This document shows, one piece after another, positions 20,490 to 29,379 of a stretch of DNA of 63,834 nt. Made by a program: the position numbers and the translations under genes. Under the pieces are notes generated by a model. The model was given only the letters and a program-made list of their open reading frames with translations. It was not told the origin of the DNA and searched no databases. Source of the DNA: an uncultured Gammaproteobacteria bacterium (GTDB lineage: Bacteria; Pseudomonadota; Gammaproteobacteria; Pseudomonadales; Pseudohongiellaceae); assembly GCA_913058135.1 (NCBI GenBank), contig CAJXPR010000004.1:1-63834 (forward strand). The letters run 5' to 3'. Position 1 is the first letter of the stretch, and each line of letters begins with the position of its first letter.

Positions 20490-20873
20490 ATGATAGTCAG
20501 ACAACTACAGGAATGTGAGCAGACCGAACGTTGTGTTAAATCGAAGACCTGGCAAAGTACGCGCTTGCTGCTGGCAGGCGACAACATGGGATTCTCTTTC
20601 CACATCACCACGATTTATGCCAATACCGAAACCCACATGCATTACAAGAATCATCTGGAGTCGGTGTATTGCATTTCGGGCAAAGGTGAAATCAAGGATC
20701 TGGCCACAGGCGAGACTCACGCCATTACGCCCGGCACTATCTACATTTTGAACAATAATGATAAACACATCCTATGGGCTCATGAAGAACTGAGCCTGGC
20801 TTGTGTGTTCAATCCACCGGTCACCGGTCAGGAAGTACACGATGAATCGGGTGCTTATCCGGCAGCGTCCTGA
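20490..20873 (+). CDS. ectC: L-ectoine synthase
   Basis: A 127-residue cupin enzyme that cyclises N-gamma-acetyl-diaminobutyrate to ectoine. The iron ligands described for EctC, Glu57, Tyr85 and His93, are present at the same numbers (HLESVY, GTIYIL, DKHILW). The start has GAGGAACAAGG upstream. It is the last gene of the operon. No ectD (hydroxylase) or dedicated aspartokinase gene follows, so the cell probably makes ectoine rather than hydroxyectoine from this locus. Confidence 0.97.
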   Translation: MIVRQLQECEQTERCVKSKTWQSTRLLLAGDNMGFSFHITTIYANTETHMHYKNHLESVYCISGKGEIKDLATGETHAITPGTIYILNNNDKHILWAHEELSLACVFNPPVTGQEVHDESGAYPAAS

Positions 20874-20931
20874 ACACCGAACCTTAAACGGGGGATGCTG
20901 TCGGGCTGTTGGAAAGAAAAGCACAGAAGAC

Positions 20932-20974
20932 AAAAAAAGCCCGCCTGCTGGATTGCCAGCGGCGGGCGTTTTTT
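20932..20974 (+). terminator. Bidirectional terminator between ectC and the convergent gene
   Basis: A GC-rich stem with arms GCCCGCC (20939-20945) and GGCGGGC (20961-20967), extended inside by GCTGG/CCAGC, has an A run on its left and a T run on its right. It can stop transcription of ectABC on the plus strand and of the minus-strand gene ending at 20988. Confidence 0.92.
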
Positions 20975-20987
20975 ATCCCGGGAACAC

Positions 20988-21563
20988 CTAAAACGCAGTC
21001 AGACCGGTCACCGGAAAAATACTGGACATCAGGATCAGGTAGCCCAGATTAAATACCAATAGGCCATAGTGAATCGTCCGGTTGTGCGTAAACAGCAACC
21101 AGATCACCGAAAAACTCACCAGCACCGTGCCCAGCGAACGACGTTCCCAGGTGTCGGCAAAATCCGGCAATAACGGGTCAGACGCGCGGGACAGCACCAG
21201 AAATATGATCACCATGCCAAAAAACCAGTTTTTGGTCTGGAAGTAATGTTCCTCCAGGTCCATCTTCTGGTAATAGCGCAGCTCAGGTGTCAGCACAAAG
21301 GTCAGCAGTACCATCATGATGGGTGCAGCCAGGAACAGCACCATGGGCGCGACTTTGGTGAAGTTGTAAGCCTGGTATTCCCAGAACCCCAGATAATGGT
21401 AGGTGATGATGATCAGTAACCAGATTGACCAGCCTGCCAATAGCCAGGGGTGACTGACGCGGTGGCGTGCACGGATGATCTTGCCCCAGCCCATCAACAG
21501 CTCGGCCATGGCAAACGCGACCACCACCGAGACGAACATCATGATGAACTCAAATTTGGACAA
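20988..21563 (-). CDS. Multi-pass membrane protein of unknown function
   Basis: A 191-residue protein with about six hydrophobic helices, beginning MSKFEFIMMFVSVVVAFAMAELL. Short charged loops such as RARHRVSHPW and RYYQKMDLEEHYF connect the helices. I recognise no named family. It is the last of four minus-strand genes in close order (SDR, nitroreductase, receiver-like, membrane protein), five bases after the receiver-like gene, so co-transcription is likely. Partnership with the receiver-like protein is possible but unproven. Confidence 0.7.
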   Translation of the reverse strand: MSKFEFIMMFVSVVVAFAMAELLMGWGKIIRARHRVSHPWLLAGWSIWLLIIITYHYLGFWEYQAYNFTKVAPMVLFLAAPIMMVLLTFVLTPELRYYQKMDLEEHYFQTKNWFFGMVIIFLVLSRASDPLLPDFADTWERRSLGTVLVSFSVIWLLFTHNRTIHYGLLVFNLGYLILMSSIFPVTGLTAF

Positions 21564-21568
21564 GTGCG

Positions 21569-22057
21569 CTACTCCTGATCGTGCTCCGCAAGAAACGTGG
21601 CCAATGCCTGTTTATTCAATGTTTCGGCATTGTCCCGGTATACGATTTCCTCAAGCAGGCCTGCCAGTGACTGGCGAAAATCATCCGGGTGCAGGTAGGC
21701 CGCCACGTGCCCGTCGGCAGGCTCCAGCGCGCGCTGCTTCAGGTCCTGGCGGTGGTCTTCACTGATAATGATGACCGGTGAGGGATCCCTTAGCGGGCTT
21801 TTACGCTCCATGGCGCGCAAGCGGTAAAGAAACTGGTCACGCGGTTTTTTGTGACTGTTCCAGCCAGTAATGATGCAGGAAAGCTGATTGGTCAGCCAGC
21901 CGAACCCGCGATCATACTGATGCACGGCATCCATGGCGTTGGCTTCATTATAGGTATTGATGCTGGTGTATTTGCCGGTGATACCGATTTCTGCAGCAAC
22001 ATCGTCGACCAGACGATTATCAATATCGTAGATCAGGATGACAGGTTTGAAACGCAT
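21569..22057 (-). CDS. Degenerate response-regulator receiver-like protein
   Basis: A 162-residue cytosolic protein with the alternating strand-helix pattern of a receiver domain: ILIYDIDNRLVDDVAAEIG at the start, then SCIITGW, PVIIISEDHR and AAYLHPDDF. The expected phosphoacceptor Asp at the end of strand 3 appears to be replaced (SCIITGW), and the conserved Lys near strand 5 is His (YLHP). It has no output domain. It may be a phosphorylation-independent pseudo-receiver, or another Rossmann-like fold. It lies between the nitroreductase and membrane protein genes with gaps of 21 and 5 bases. Confidence 0.6.
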   Translation of the reverse strand: MRFKPVILIYDIDNRLVDDVAAEIGITGKYTSINTYNEANAMDAVHQYDRGFGWLTNQLSCIITGWNSHKKPRDQFLYRLRAMERKSPLRDPSPVIIISEDHRQDLKQRALEPADGHVAAYLHPDDFRQSLAGLLEEIVYRDNAETLNKQALATFLAEHDQE

Positions 22058-22078
22058 TGCGTGCCCTCAGGCTTTTCA

Positions 22079-22765
22079 TTATTCTTTTGCGGACGCACTT
22101 TTAATAACAACGCTCGCCGAAATCGGCTCACGTGTGGTCCGGGTACGATTGGCCGGTACCGAGCTGTCTTCATACCCGAACGCCAACCCGAACAGTATAC
22201 GGGTTTCGTCGCCCAGGCCAAAGGCATCACGTACCAGATCCGGGTAGTTGCGCATGGTGCCCATCGGGCAACTGTGCACGCCATTGGCGACCATCGCCAG
22301 CATCAGGTTTTGGGCGTACATGCCAACATCAATCGCCACCGTGGTACCAAAAGCCCTGTCCATGCCTATAAATGCCATGTAGGGTGCGTCAAAAAATTCA
22401 AAGTTGCGCAATACCGCCCGTTCCCGACCTTCCCGGTCATGGCGCTCGATTTTCATCTGAGAGTACAGCGCGACGGCACATTCCACCTGGCGCCTGCGGT
22501 ATTCGCCGTCAAAGTCACCCCGGTATTCATAGTCCGGATTCGCTGGTTCACCGGCAATCACCCGGCGCTGCATTTCCGCACTGAGCTGATCGCGCAAATC
22601 ACCGGTGGCGACAAACACCTTCCAGGGTTGCACATTACAATTGGACGGAGCCAACTGTGCCAGCTCAAAGATTCGCGTCAGGACATCGTCCGGAATGGCA
22701 TCCGGCAGATATCCCCGGACCGAACGGCGCTGATGAATGGCATCGTGAAGCGTCATGTCAGCCAT
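22079..22765 (-). CDS. Nitroreductase family FMN protein
   Basis: A 228-residue NAD(P)H-dependent flavin oxidoreductase. The FMN-phosphate motif RRSVRGYLPD is at residues 13-22, LAPSNCNVQPWKVFVA at about 39-54, and a C-terminal GLAFGYEDSSVPANRTRT contributes to the FMN site, as in the family. The natural substrate (quinone, nitro-compound or other) cannot be told. Its ATG overlaps the stop of the SDR gene by one base (TGATG), indicating coupled translation. Confidence 0.88.
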   Translation of the reverse strand: MADMTLHDAIHQRRSVRGYLPDAIPDDVLTRIFELAQLAPSNCNVQPWKVFVATGDLRDQLSAEMQRRVIAGEPANPDYEYRGDFDGEYRRRQVECAVALYSQMKIERHDREGRERAVLRNFEFFDAPYMAFIGMDRAFGTTVAIDVGMYAQNLMLAMVANGVHSCPMGTMRNYPDLVRDAFGLGDETRILFGLAFGYEDSSVPANRTRTTREPISASVVIKSASAKE

Positions 22766-23496
22766 CAGCTTAATAACTGCCCGCCGTCGACATCGACGGT
22801 CGTGCCGGTGGCGTACCCGTTAAGCATCAGGTATATCAGTGCGCTGGCGACCTCTTCCGGCCGCCCGATGCGCCGCACCAGTTGGCCCTGGGTCATGGCG
22901 GCCACACGCTCTGACTTCTCATCGCCCATCCAGTCAAACAGCGCGGTATCAATGATACCCGGCGACACCACATTGACCCGGATCGGGCTCAGCTCCACGG
23001 CCAGGCAACGCACCATGTTCTCCACCGCGCCGCCGACACAGCTAAGCGCCGACATATTGGGCTTGAAACGGCGTGCAGGGGCACCGCTGACAAAGGTAAT
23101 GCTGCCGTCGCTGGCGACAAATGGCGCGCCAATCCGGGCAACCTTGGCATATCCCCAAAGTTTGCCGAAAGCAGCCTGGAACTGCTCCTCGGTCTGTTCG
23201 ACAAAGGGCTTCAATGTACGCGTGCCGCCGGTTGCAGCGGAAACCAGATGATCGATACGCCCGACTTCTGTGAACAGGCGTGTCATGGCCGCATCATCGT
23301 GAGTATCCAACTGCACCAGCTCCACCTGTCCGGCAGTGGCCGCGCGCGCCTTATCCATATGCTCGGCCGAACGCCCGCAAGCCCAGACTTTGCCGCCCAG
23401 CTTGCTGGCGGCGACGGCAGTGGCCAGCCCGATACCCGAAGTGCCGCCGATCACCACAATATTCTTTCCGTTCAGCACAGTTTCTGGTGCCTGCAT
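22765..23496 (-). CDS. Atypical SDR lacking the YxxxK catalytic pair
   Basis: A 243-residue Rossmann-fold protein with an intact nucleotide-binding motif GGTSGIG near residue 17 and the C-terminal SDR signature LAVELSPIRVNVVSPGIIDT. Where classical SDRs have Tyr-x-x-x-Lys, this one reads SALSCVGGAVEN, so both catalytic residues seem absent. It probably belongs to the divergent SDR subgroup seen in some proteobacteria, or acts as a binding protein. It leads a minus-strand operon with a nitroreductase. Confidence 0.85.
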   Translation of the reverse strand: MQAPETVLNGKNIVVIGGTSGIGLATAVAASKLGGKVWACGRSAEHMDKARAATAGQVELVQLDTHDDAAMTRLFTEVGRIDHLVSAATGGTRTLKPFVEQTEEQFQAAFGKLWGYAKVARIGAPFVASDGSITFVSGAPARRFKPNMSALSCVGGAVENMVRCLAVELSPIRVNVVSPGIIDTALFDWMGDEKSERVAAMTQGQLVRRIGRPEEVASALIYLMLNGYATGTTVDVDGGQLLS

Positions 23497-23739
23497 AACC
23501 CTTCTCCCTATAGACTGTCGAATAGCGCGATATTAGCACAAATGCCCGCCTGCCTGCCCGTGCACCTGACACTGTGTCAAAAACCGTGAAGCAACGCACA
23601 ACTTTAAGCTGATTGGGCAGTTGCCAAGCGCCAGAGAACAAGGATAATACACACCGTCAGCCTGCTTGCTGAATACGTTCAAGATTTAGCGTTCCATTGC
23701 GCGGCCTGCAGCCGCCGGAACTACCATGAGGTTTTATGT

Positions 23740-24096
23740 ATGGCTCGCACTACTACACATTTTTTGGGTCGCCGTGCCGCTGACTTGCGGTGGCCGCTGC
23801 TGGCTGCACTGGTCCTGTTGGTGAGCGCCTGCGGCAACAGCTGGGTCCAGCTTACGCCTGCGGGTGAACAGGTCAGCGTGGCCAGGGCAGCAGACGTCAC
23901 CAATTGTCGTCGTATTGGCGTGGCCAACGTCAATGCGCTGGACAGCATTGGTTTTGTCAATCGCGGTGCCAACCGGCTTCAGGAAGAACTCGTGGACCTG
24001 GCCCGCAACGAGGCAGGCGAAGCCGGTGGCAACCGCGTGGTGCCTGAGTCGACCATCGATGAGGGACGCCAGACCTTCGGCATCTACCGATGCTGA
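23740..24096 (+). CDS. DUF4156 outer-membrane lipoprotein
   Basis: A 118-residue small lipoprotein. The N-terminus has a basic start, a hydrophobic stretch and the lipobox LVSAC (Cys31). The rest shows the DUF4156 pattern: WVQLTPAGEQVSV, CRRIGVANVNALD, EELVDLARNEAGEAGGNRVV and GRQTFGIYRC, with two conserved cysteines. Function is unknown. It is transcribed alone, with about 240 bases of divergent spacer to the SDR gene and 98 bases to the MMPL gene. Confidence 0.85.
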   Translation: MARTTTHFLGRRAADLRWPLLAALVLLVSACGNSWVQLTPAGEQVSVARAADVTNCRRIGVANVNALDSIGFVNRGANRLQEELVDLARNEAGEAGGNRVVPESTIDEGRQTFGIYRC

Positions 24097-24194
24097 CACG
24101 GCTCTTCGCACGAAAGCGCTAATCTGACTGTCAACAACAACAAATCAATCGGTCCTTGTGTTAAGCGGTAACAGGACGTACTGGAGTCACCCCG

Positions 24195-26960
24195 ATGGAG
24201 AATGGGCTTCTGGTGCTGAGCCGCTTTTTCGCCAGCGCACCCGCTAAAATGGTCAGACACAGGCTGCTGGTCTGTCTGTTGCTGCTGGCCGGCACTCTGC
24301 TCAGCGCTTACAGCATTGCCACCCGCACCAGTCTGGACATGAGCATCGACAGCTTTCTGGACCAGAGCGACCCGGCCATTGCGGCCCTGAATTCGTTTCG
24401 CACCCAGTTTGGCAGTGACGATTCAGTGTTTCTGGTTTATGAAGCGCGGGACGGCAATGTGTTTTCCGCTGCGTCCCTGCGCGCCGTCAGTGAGCTGACA
24501 GACAAACTACGCAACTGGCGCGACCTCGACCCGAGCCAATACAGCGCTGACCTCAACGAACTCGGGCAGATCAGACGCGTGCAGTCCATTACCACCCTGC
24601 GCGTTCAACAGGTCGATGGTGACACGCTGCGCTCCGAGCGTCTGGTCCCTGAAATCATTCCGGACGATCCGGCAGCACTGGCAGCCATCCGCGACAACGC
24701 CATGGCCGAGGAGGACTTCAAGCTCGCCTTCTTTTCAGCCGATGCCCGCTTTGGCGCCCTGATGATACAGACCACCTTTGGCGCCGAACCGGTTGAAGGC
24801 TTCGAACTCGCGGTCAATGCCGACGATGTCACGCTGGGCGATTTTTTCAGCGACTTTGACAGTGCAGCCACCGGTGACGGCGGCTTTGACATGTATTATG
24901 ACGAAAGTGCGACCGTCCAGGACATCCCCTTCCAGACCGTTGACATGATCGAGTATCAGCGTTTCTTTACTGCGCTGAGCGAAGTCTTTGCCGAGGTTGA
25001 TGACACACTGGATTTCTACCCGGTCGGCAATCCGCCGTTGATGGCCTGGGTGTTTGATGTACTGCAGCAGTTCGCCTGGCTGGCCGTCGGCATGGTTGCC
25101 ATTTTTGTCTTTCTGCTGCGCACCCTGTTCCGCTCCTTCAGCGCTGTCGCCTGGTCAATCCTCACCATCGCCCTGAGCCTGGTCTGGACCTGGGGCATAA
25201 CAGTCGCATTTGGTGTCACGCTGTCGACGATGATTTCCCTGACCGTGCTGCTGGTATTCGCGGTGGGCATTGCCGACTGCGTCCACGTCATGAGCGCCTA
25301 TTTTGTCTACCGCCAGCAAGGTCGCGAACACGACGAGGCTTTATCCAGGGCCTATGGTAAAACCGGCCTGGCCATTATGGTGACTACTATCACGACCATG
25401 ACTGGCGTGCTTGCCCTGACCACCTCGGGCCTGGTGCCCATCCGCGTGTTTGGCGCAATGTCTGCGCTCGGCGTGTTCATGGCATTTTTCTTTACCCTGG
25501 TGTTACTGCCTATCCTGCTCAGTATCTGGCATCCGGGCGCGCATCCGGAACAACGCTCGCAGAACGGCAATGCCGGGTTAGCAAACCGCTGGCGGGCAAG
25601 CCCGCTGCCGCTGCGAATCATTGTACTTGCCATCGTGCTCGCTGCCCTGATGTGGTTAACCAGCATTGTCATGGCGCTCTACATCGCTCTGGTCGGGGTA
25701 GCGGCGCTGGCAGTCCTGCACTGGCAGGATAAGCTGCTGGCAGCCTGTCCGCCCCTGGTAGCTCGCCGGCCTGTCACCATTCTGCTGCTGTTTGCCGCAC
25801 TTTTTGCCGCCTCCCTGTACGGTACCAGCCAGGTCCAGATTGACAGTAATGTATCGGAGCTTGCAAGACAGGACAGCGCCCCGCGAATTGCTTACAACAT
25901 CGTTGATGAGCATATGGCCGGGGCCCAGAATATCTCCATCATGATAGACAGCGGCATCAGCGACGGCCTGATGGAACCGGCCCTGTTGCGCGCCATGGAC
26001 ACCCTGCAGGCGCGCATCATTGACCGTTACCCCAACGAAGTATCGCGCACCTATTCGCTGGCCAATATTGTCAAGGACACCAATCAGGTCATGAATCAGG
26101 ACAACCCGGACTTTTACCGCATTCCTGATTCAGCAACCACGGTGTCGCAACTGATGTACCTGTTCAACAGCGCCAATCCGGAAGAGCGTCGCAGCCTGGT
26201 GTCCGATGACTTCAGTCGCAGCCATATCACCATCAATGCCTATAACGCCGGGTCCTATCAGTATCAGCTGTTTTTTGACGAGTTGGGCGAAGAAATAGAC
26301 GCTGTGTTTACGCCGCTTCAGGCCAGCTTCCCGGATCTGGAAGTTACCGTCACCGGTTCGGTGCCCCTGATGATGCGCGCCATGGACGAGATCGCGCAGT
26401 CCCAGTACAGCAGCTTTCTGTTGGCACTCGGTGTTATCAGCATCATCATGATTGTCACCCTGGGCTCAGTCCAGGCCGGCCTGATATCCATTGTACCCAA
26501 TCTTATTCCGGCCCTGCTGGCATTTGGCCTGATGGGATTACTGGACATTCCACTGGATACCGACACGCTGCTGATTGCACCGGTAATCATTGGTATTGCG
26601 GTAGATGACACCATTCACTTCATGACACACTACCGTGTAGAACTGGTGCGCACGCGCAATATGCAGCAGGCGCTGGACAGCACGGTGCACGATGTGGGTC
26701 GGGCGGTCCTGTTCACCACCATGATCCTGGGGCTGGGTTTTGCCATCCTTGGATTCTCGGAGTATCTGGGCATGGCCAAGATTGGCATTTTTGGAGCGCT
26801 GGCAATATTTGTCGCTTTATTGTGCGACCTGCTACTATTGCCAGCCATGTTAATGAAACTTAAACCCCGATTCGGGCTCAAGGGACCGATTGAGGGGTTT
26901 ATGGCTGCGAGTGAAAGTGCCACCCTGGTTAACCGCAAACACGCCGGAGACAATGCATGA
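24195..26960 (+). CDS. MMPL/SSD-type RND transporter
   Basis: A 921-residue inner-membrane protein with the RND topology: one helix, a large periplasmic domain, five helices, then the same again. It belongs to the MMPL branch with a sterol-sensing-like membrane core (VLLVFAVGIADCVHVMSAYF in the first half, PVIIGIAVDDTIHFMTHYR in the second). Such proteins move lipids or other hydrophobic molecules across the envelope. The start at ATG 24195 gives a short cytoplasmic N-terminus. The stop overlaps the next gene by four bases (ATGA). The neighbours, a LolA-like protein and an outer-membrane barrel, suggest a lipid export route. Confidence 0.9.
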   Translation: MENGLLVLSRFFASAPAKMVRHRLLVCLLLLAGTLLSAYSIATRTSLDMSIDSFLDQSDPAIAALNSFRTQFGSDDSVFLVYEARDGNVFSAASLRAVSELTDKLRNWRDLDPSQYSADLNELGQIRRVQSITTLRVQQVDGDTLRSERLVPEIIPDDPAALAAIRDNAMAEEDFKLAFFSADARFGALMIQTTFGAEPVEGFELAVNADDVTLGDFFSDFDSAATGDGGFDMYYDESATVQDIPFQTVDMIEYQRFFTALSEVFAEVDDTLDFYPVGNPPLMAWVFDVLQQFAWLAVGMVAIFVFLLRTLFRSFSAVAWSILTIALSLVWTWGITVAFGVTLSTMISLTVLLVFAVGIADCVHVMSAYFVYRQQGREHDEALSRAYGKTGLAIMVTTITTMTGVLALTTSGLVPIRVFGAMSALGVFMAFFFTLVLLPILLSIWHPGAHPEQRSQNGNAGLANRWRASPLPLRIIVLAIVLAALMWLTSIVMALYIALVGVAALAVLHWQDKLLAACPPLVARRPVTILLLFAALFAASLYGTSQVQIDSNVSELARQDSAPRIAYNIVDEHMAGAQNISIMIDSGISDGLMEPALLRAMDTLQARIIDRYPNEVSRTYSLANIVKDTNQVMNQDNPDFYRIPDSATTVSQLMYLFNSANPEERRSLVSDDFSRSHITINAYNAGSYQYQLFFDELGEEIDAVFTPLQASFPDLEVTVTGSVPLMMRAMDEIAQSQYSSFLLALGVISIIMIVTLGSVQAGLISIVPNLIPALLAFGLMGLLDIPLDTDTLLIAPVIIGIAVDDTIHFMTHYRVELVRTRNMQQALDSTVHDVGRAVLFTTMILGLGFAILGFSEYLGMAKIGIFGALAIFVALLCDLLLLPAMLMKLKPRFGLKGPIEGFMAASESATLVNRKHAGDNA

Positions 26961-27850
26961 GATTGACACTAAGCGGCCTGCTCCTGGTCGTCGCCTTTAT
27001 CACTTCAACCGCCCAGGCGCAGGCGGAGGCACAGCTCAGCGGACGGGAAATCCTTGATCGGGTAGAGGACAACCAGCGCGCTGTTTCGGACGCTGCGTTC
27101 AACCGCATTCAGCTGTCCAGCTGCCGCTTTGGCCTGCAGAATAACCAGATCACCTGCGCCGAACGCCCGCGCGTCAAGGCGCTGGAGTCGGTCAGCATCA
27201 ATACCGGCGTCGACAACCGCGACACCCAGTCCATTTCCATCGTGCTGGAACCGGCGGCCGAGCGTGGCATCGGCATGCTCAGTTACGCCTATGATGACCC
27301 CGAACGTGATAACGAGACCTGGCTTTACCTGTCTGCCCTGGGCCAGGTAAAACGCATCGCCAGTGGCAACTCCGACGATGATTCAGAGTCAGCGTCACTG
27401 TTCGGCTCCGAGTTCACTACCGAAGACCAGGACACCGGCAAGCTGGAGGAATACGACATCAGTATTCTGGAGGAAGGCACCGAGTCCGGTCGCGATGTCT
27501 GGATCATTGAAACCATCCCCAACGAAGACCGTGCCCGAAAAACCCGTTATGCCCGCACGGTACAGTATGTCGACAAGGAGCGCTTCGTCGTGCTGAGAGC
27601 AGACATGTATGACCGCCAGGGGCGGGAAATCAAACGCTTGATGGCGTCCCGTATTGAACAGGTCAACGGCGTGTGGACAGCCCGCTCCCTGACCATGATG
27701 AACCTGGTAGCCAACCGCCTGTCCAATATGGCGATACTGGAAATCAATTCCGGCATTGACGTACCAGAAAATTTTCTGACGCCAAGAACACTGACCGACG
27801 TTGCTTTTCGCGAAGCTGAACTCAGCCGCATTCGTGCGCAGGTCGATTGA
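26957..27850 (+). CDS. LolA-like outer-membrane lipoprotein-sorting protein
   Basis: A 297-residue periplasmic protein with a signal peptide (1-22, ending AQAQA). The remainder has the half-barrel pattern of the outer membrane lipoprotein-sorting protein family (LolA/LppX fold), with WLYLSALGQVKRIA, GSEFTTEDQ and VWIIETIPNEDRARKTRY as recognisable blocks. Proteins of this family commonly partner MMPL transporters and carry a lipid or lipid-like ligand through the periplasm. It is translationally coupled to the MMPL gene upstream, and the next gene begins within or just after its end. Confidence 0.85.
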   Translation: MRLTLSGLLLVVAFITSTAQAQAEAQLSGREILDRVEDNQRAVSDAAFNRIQLSSCRFGLQNNQITCAERPRVKALESVSINTGVDNRDTQSISIVLEPAAERGIGMLSYAYDDPERDNETWLYLSALGQVKRIASGNSDDDSESASLFGSEFTTEDQDTGKLEEYDISILEEGTESGRDVWIIETIPNEDRARKTRYARTVQYVDKERFVVLRADMYDRQGREIKRLMASRIEQVNGVWTARSLTMMNLVANRLSNMAILEINSGIDVPENFLTPRTLTDVAFREAELSRIRAQVD

Positions 27851-27891
27851 AACCCGACTGGCTGTCTATGCTGGAGCCCGGATTGTCGCCA

Positions 27892-29352
27892 ATGCCTGTT
27901 GATTGCAAATTCCGACGCCATTTATTGAGCGTGCTGGTATGTCTGCTGCCCGCTGGGAGCCCGGTATCTGCGCAGGACAGTGACGCCGACGCCTTCCCGG
28001 ATTCAGTGGAATTTGATCCTGGCGCTTTTGATGATGCAGCGTTCGATGACAGTATGTTTGATGGCGCCGGTCTGTTCGAGGCCAACGCCAGCGAGCCTGG
28101 CAATTTCCGTTTCCAACTCAGCCAGCAAACGGTAGCGCATCTCAGCAGGCATCGCTACAGCACACCCTCAGGGGCAGCCGGGACACAACATCGTGGCCTG
28201 GAAAACAACCGCCTGGGCCTGAACATCCGTTATCAGAATCCATTTGCCGCTGGCTGGTTACTTCAGGGCAGCGCCCAACTGCGCGCCTATCTGCCCGGCG
28301 ACTATGAACATGACAACCCTGGTCGTGATGGCTGGGAATGGCGTCTGAACGAACTTTTTGTGCAACGCAGCGGCGCAAAAAACAGTTTTTCCTTCGGCCG
28401 TCAAACCATTGTCTGGGGCGAGACCATTGGCCTGTCGGTGCTCGACGTGATCAACACCACTGAGTATCGCGACCTGACTATCATCGACATCGAAGATGCC
28501 CGCCTCAACCAATGGCTGGCGGTCTGGGATCACTTTGGTGAGCACGGCAACTGGTCCAGTTTTGTCAACCTGTACCCGGAGTTTGACCCGGTGCCGGTCA
28601 CCGGCAGCCCGCTGTTTCCGGAACCGGCACGGGTCAATGGGCAGCCCCTGAGACTGGGCAGTCATGACCGGGACCGGCACTTGTTCGAATTCGGCACGCG
28701 CTGGAATCGAAACTTCACTGGCAGCGACATCGCCGTCATGACGGCAAGACTGTACGAAAACCCCTTGCGTTACACTCTCCCCAACGACGGCAGCAACCGG
28801 GCCCGGACACGGATCAACGACTATACGCTGCTGGGTTTCAGTGCCAATCGTGCCATCGATCGTCTCTTGCTGACCTTCGACCTGGCCTACAGCTATGGCC
28901 TGTTGACCGATGTGCTGCAGCGCGTGTCCGATGGCGCCGGCGGCACGCTCTGGCTGCCAGCTTATGATAAACAGAATCGGCTGAGCATGGCGGCCGGCTT
29001 TGAATATGGCATCTCTGCTACCCGGCAGATCAGTCTGGGCATCCAGGCACAACGTTTTATTGGTTTACCACAGGACTCCGCCACCACCCAATGGCGTCAG
29101 CGCGACGCAGACGGCCTTGCCCTCCTTCGCTACAGCCACAGCCTGCGCAACGAAGAATTGGTGCTATCGGCAACCGCGCAGGCGGCGCTGGACGGCGATG
29201 AGGCGTTACTGAATCTGGCTGCAGATTACCGTCTGAGCGATGCCTGGGAGCTTGCCGGTCAGATAATTCTGACCCATGCCGCCCACGACAGCGCGTTGTA
29301 CTTTCTGGAGCGGGATGTGCGCGCCGGCCTGACCCTGAGCTGGTCGTTCTGA
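27892..29352 (+). CDS. DUF1302-like outer-membrane beta-barrel protein
   Basis: A 486-residue exported protein. After a signal peptide (LLSVLVCLLPAGSPVSA) comes an acidic Asp/Phe-rich segment (DPGAFDDAAFDDSMFDGAG). A long series of amphipathic strands follows, ending in aromatic LTLSWSF, as expected for an outer-membrane barrel. FSFGRQTIVWGE and related blocks resemble DUF1302-type proteins. I start at ATG 27892 because it gives a normal signal peptide. A TTG at 27847 overlapping the previous stop, and ATG 27868, are alternatives. It probably completes a three-part envelope pathway with the MMPL and LolA-like proteins. Confidence 0.7.
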   Translation: MPVDCKFRRHLLSVLVCLLPAGSPVSAQDSDADAFPDSVEFDPGAFDDAAFDDSMFDGAGLFEANASEPGNFRFQLSQQTVAHLSRHRYSTPSGAAGTQHRGLENNRLGLNIRYQNPFAAGWLLQGSAQLRAYLPGDYEHDNPGRDGWEWRLNELFVQRSGAKNSFSFGRQTIVWGETIGLSVLDVINTTEYRDLTIIDIEDARLNQWLAVWDHFGEHGNWSSFVNLYPEFDPVPVTGSPLFPEPARVNGQPLRLGSHDRDRHLFEFGTRWNRNFTGSDIAVMTARLYENPLRYTLPNDGSNRARTRINDYTLLGFSANRAIDRLLLTFDLAYSYGLLTDVLQRVSDGAGGTLWLPAYDKQNRLSMAAGFEYGISATRQISLGIQAQRFIGLPQDSATTQWRQRDADGLALLRYSHSLRNEELVLSATAQAALDGDEALLNLAADYRLSDAWELAGQIILTHAAHDSALYFLERDVRAGLTLSWSF

Positions 29353-29379
29353 GCTATACGGTCAGTCCGGCAATCAGGC

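Noticed and set aside
21851-23251. Plus-strand ORF of 466 codons
   Set aside because: It lies antisense to the receiver-like, nitroreductase and SDR genes, which have clear family motifs.
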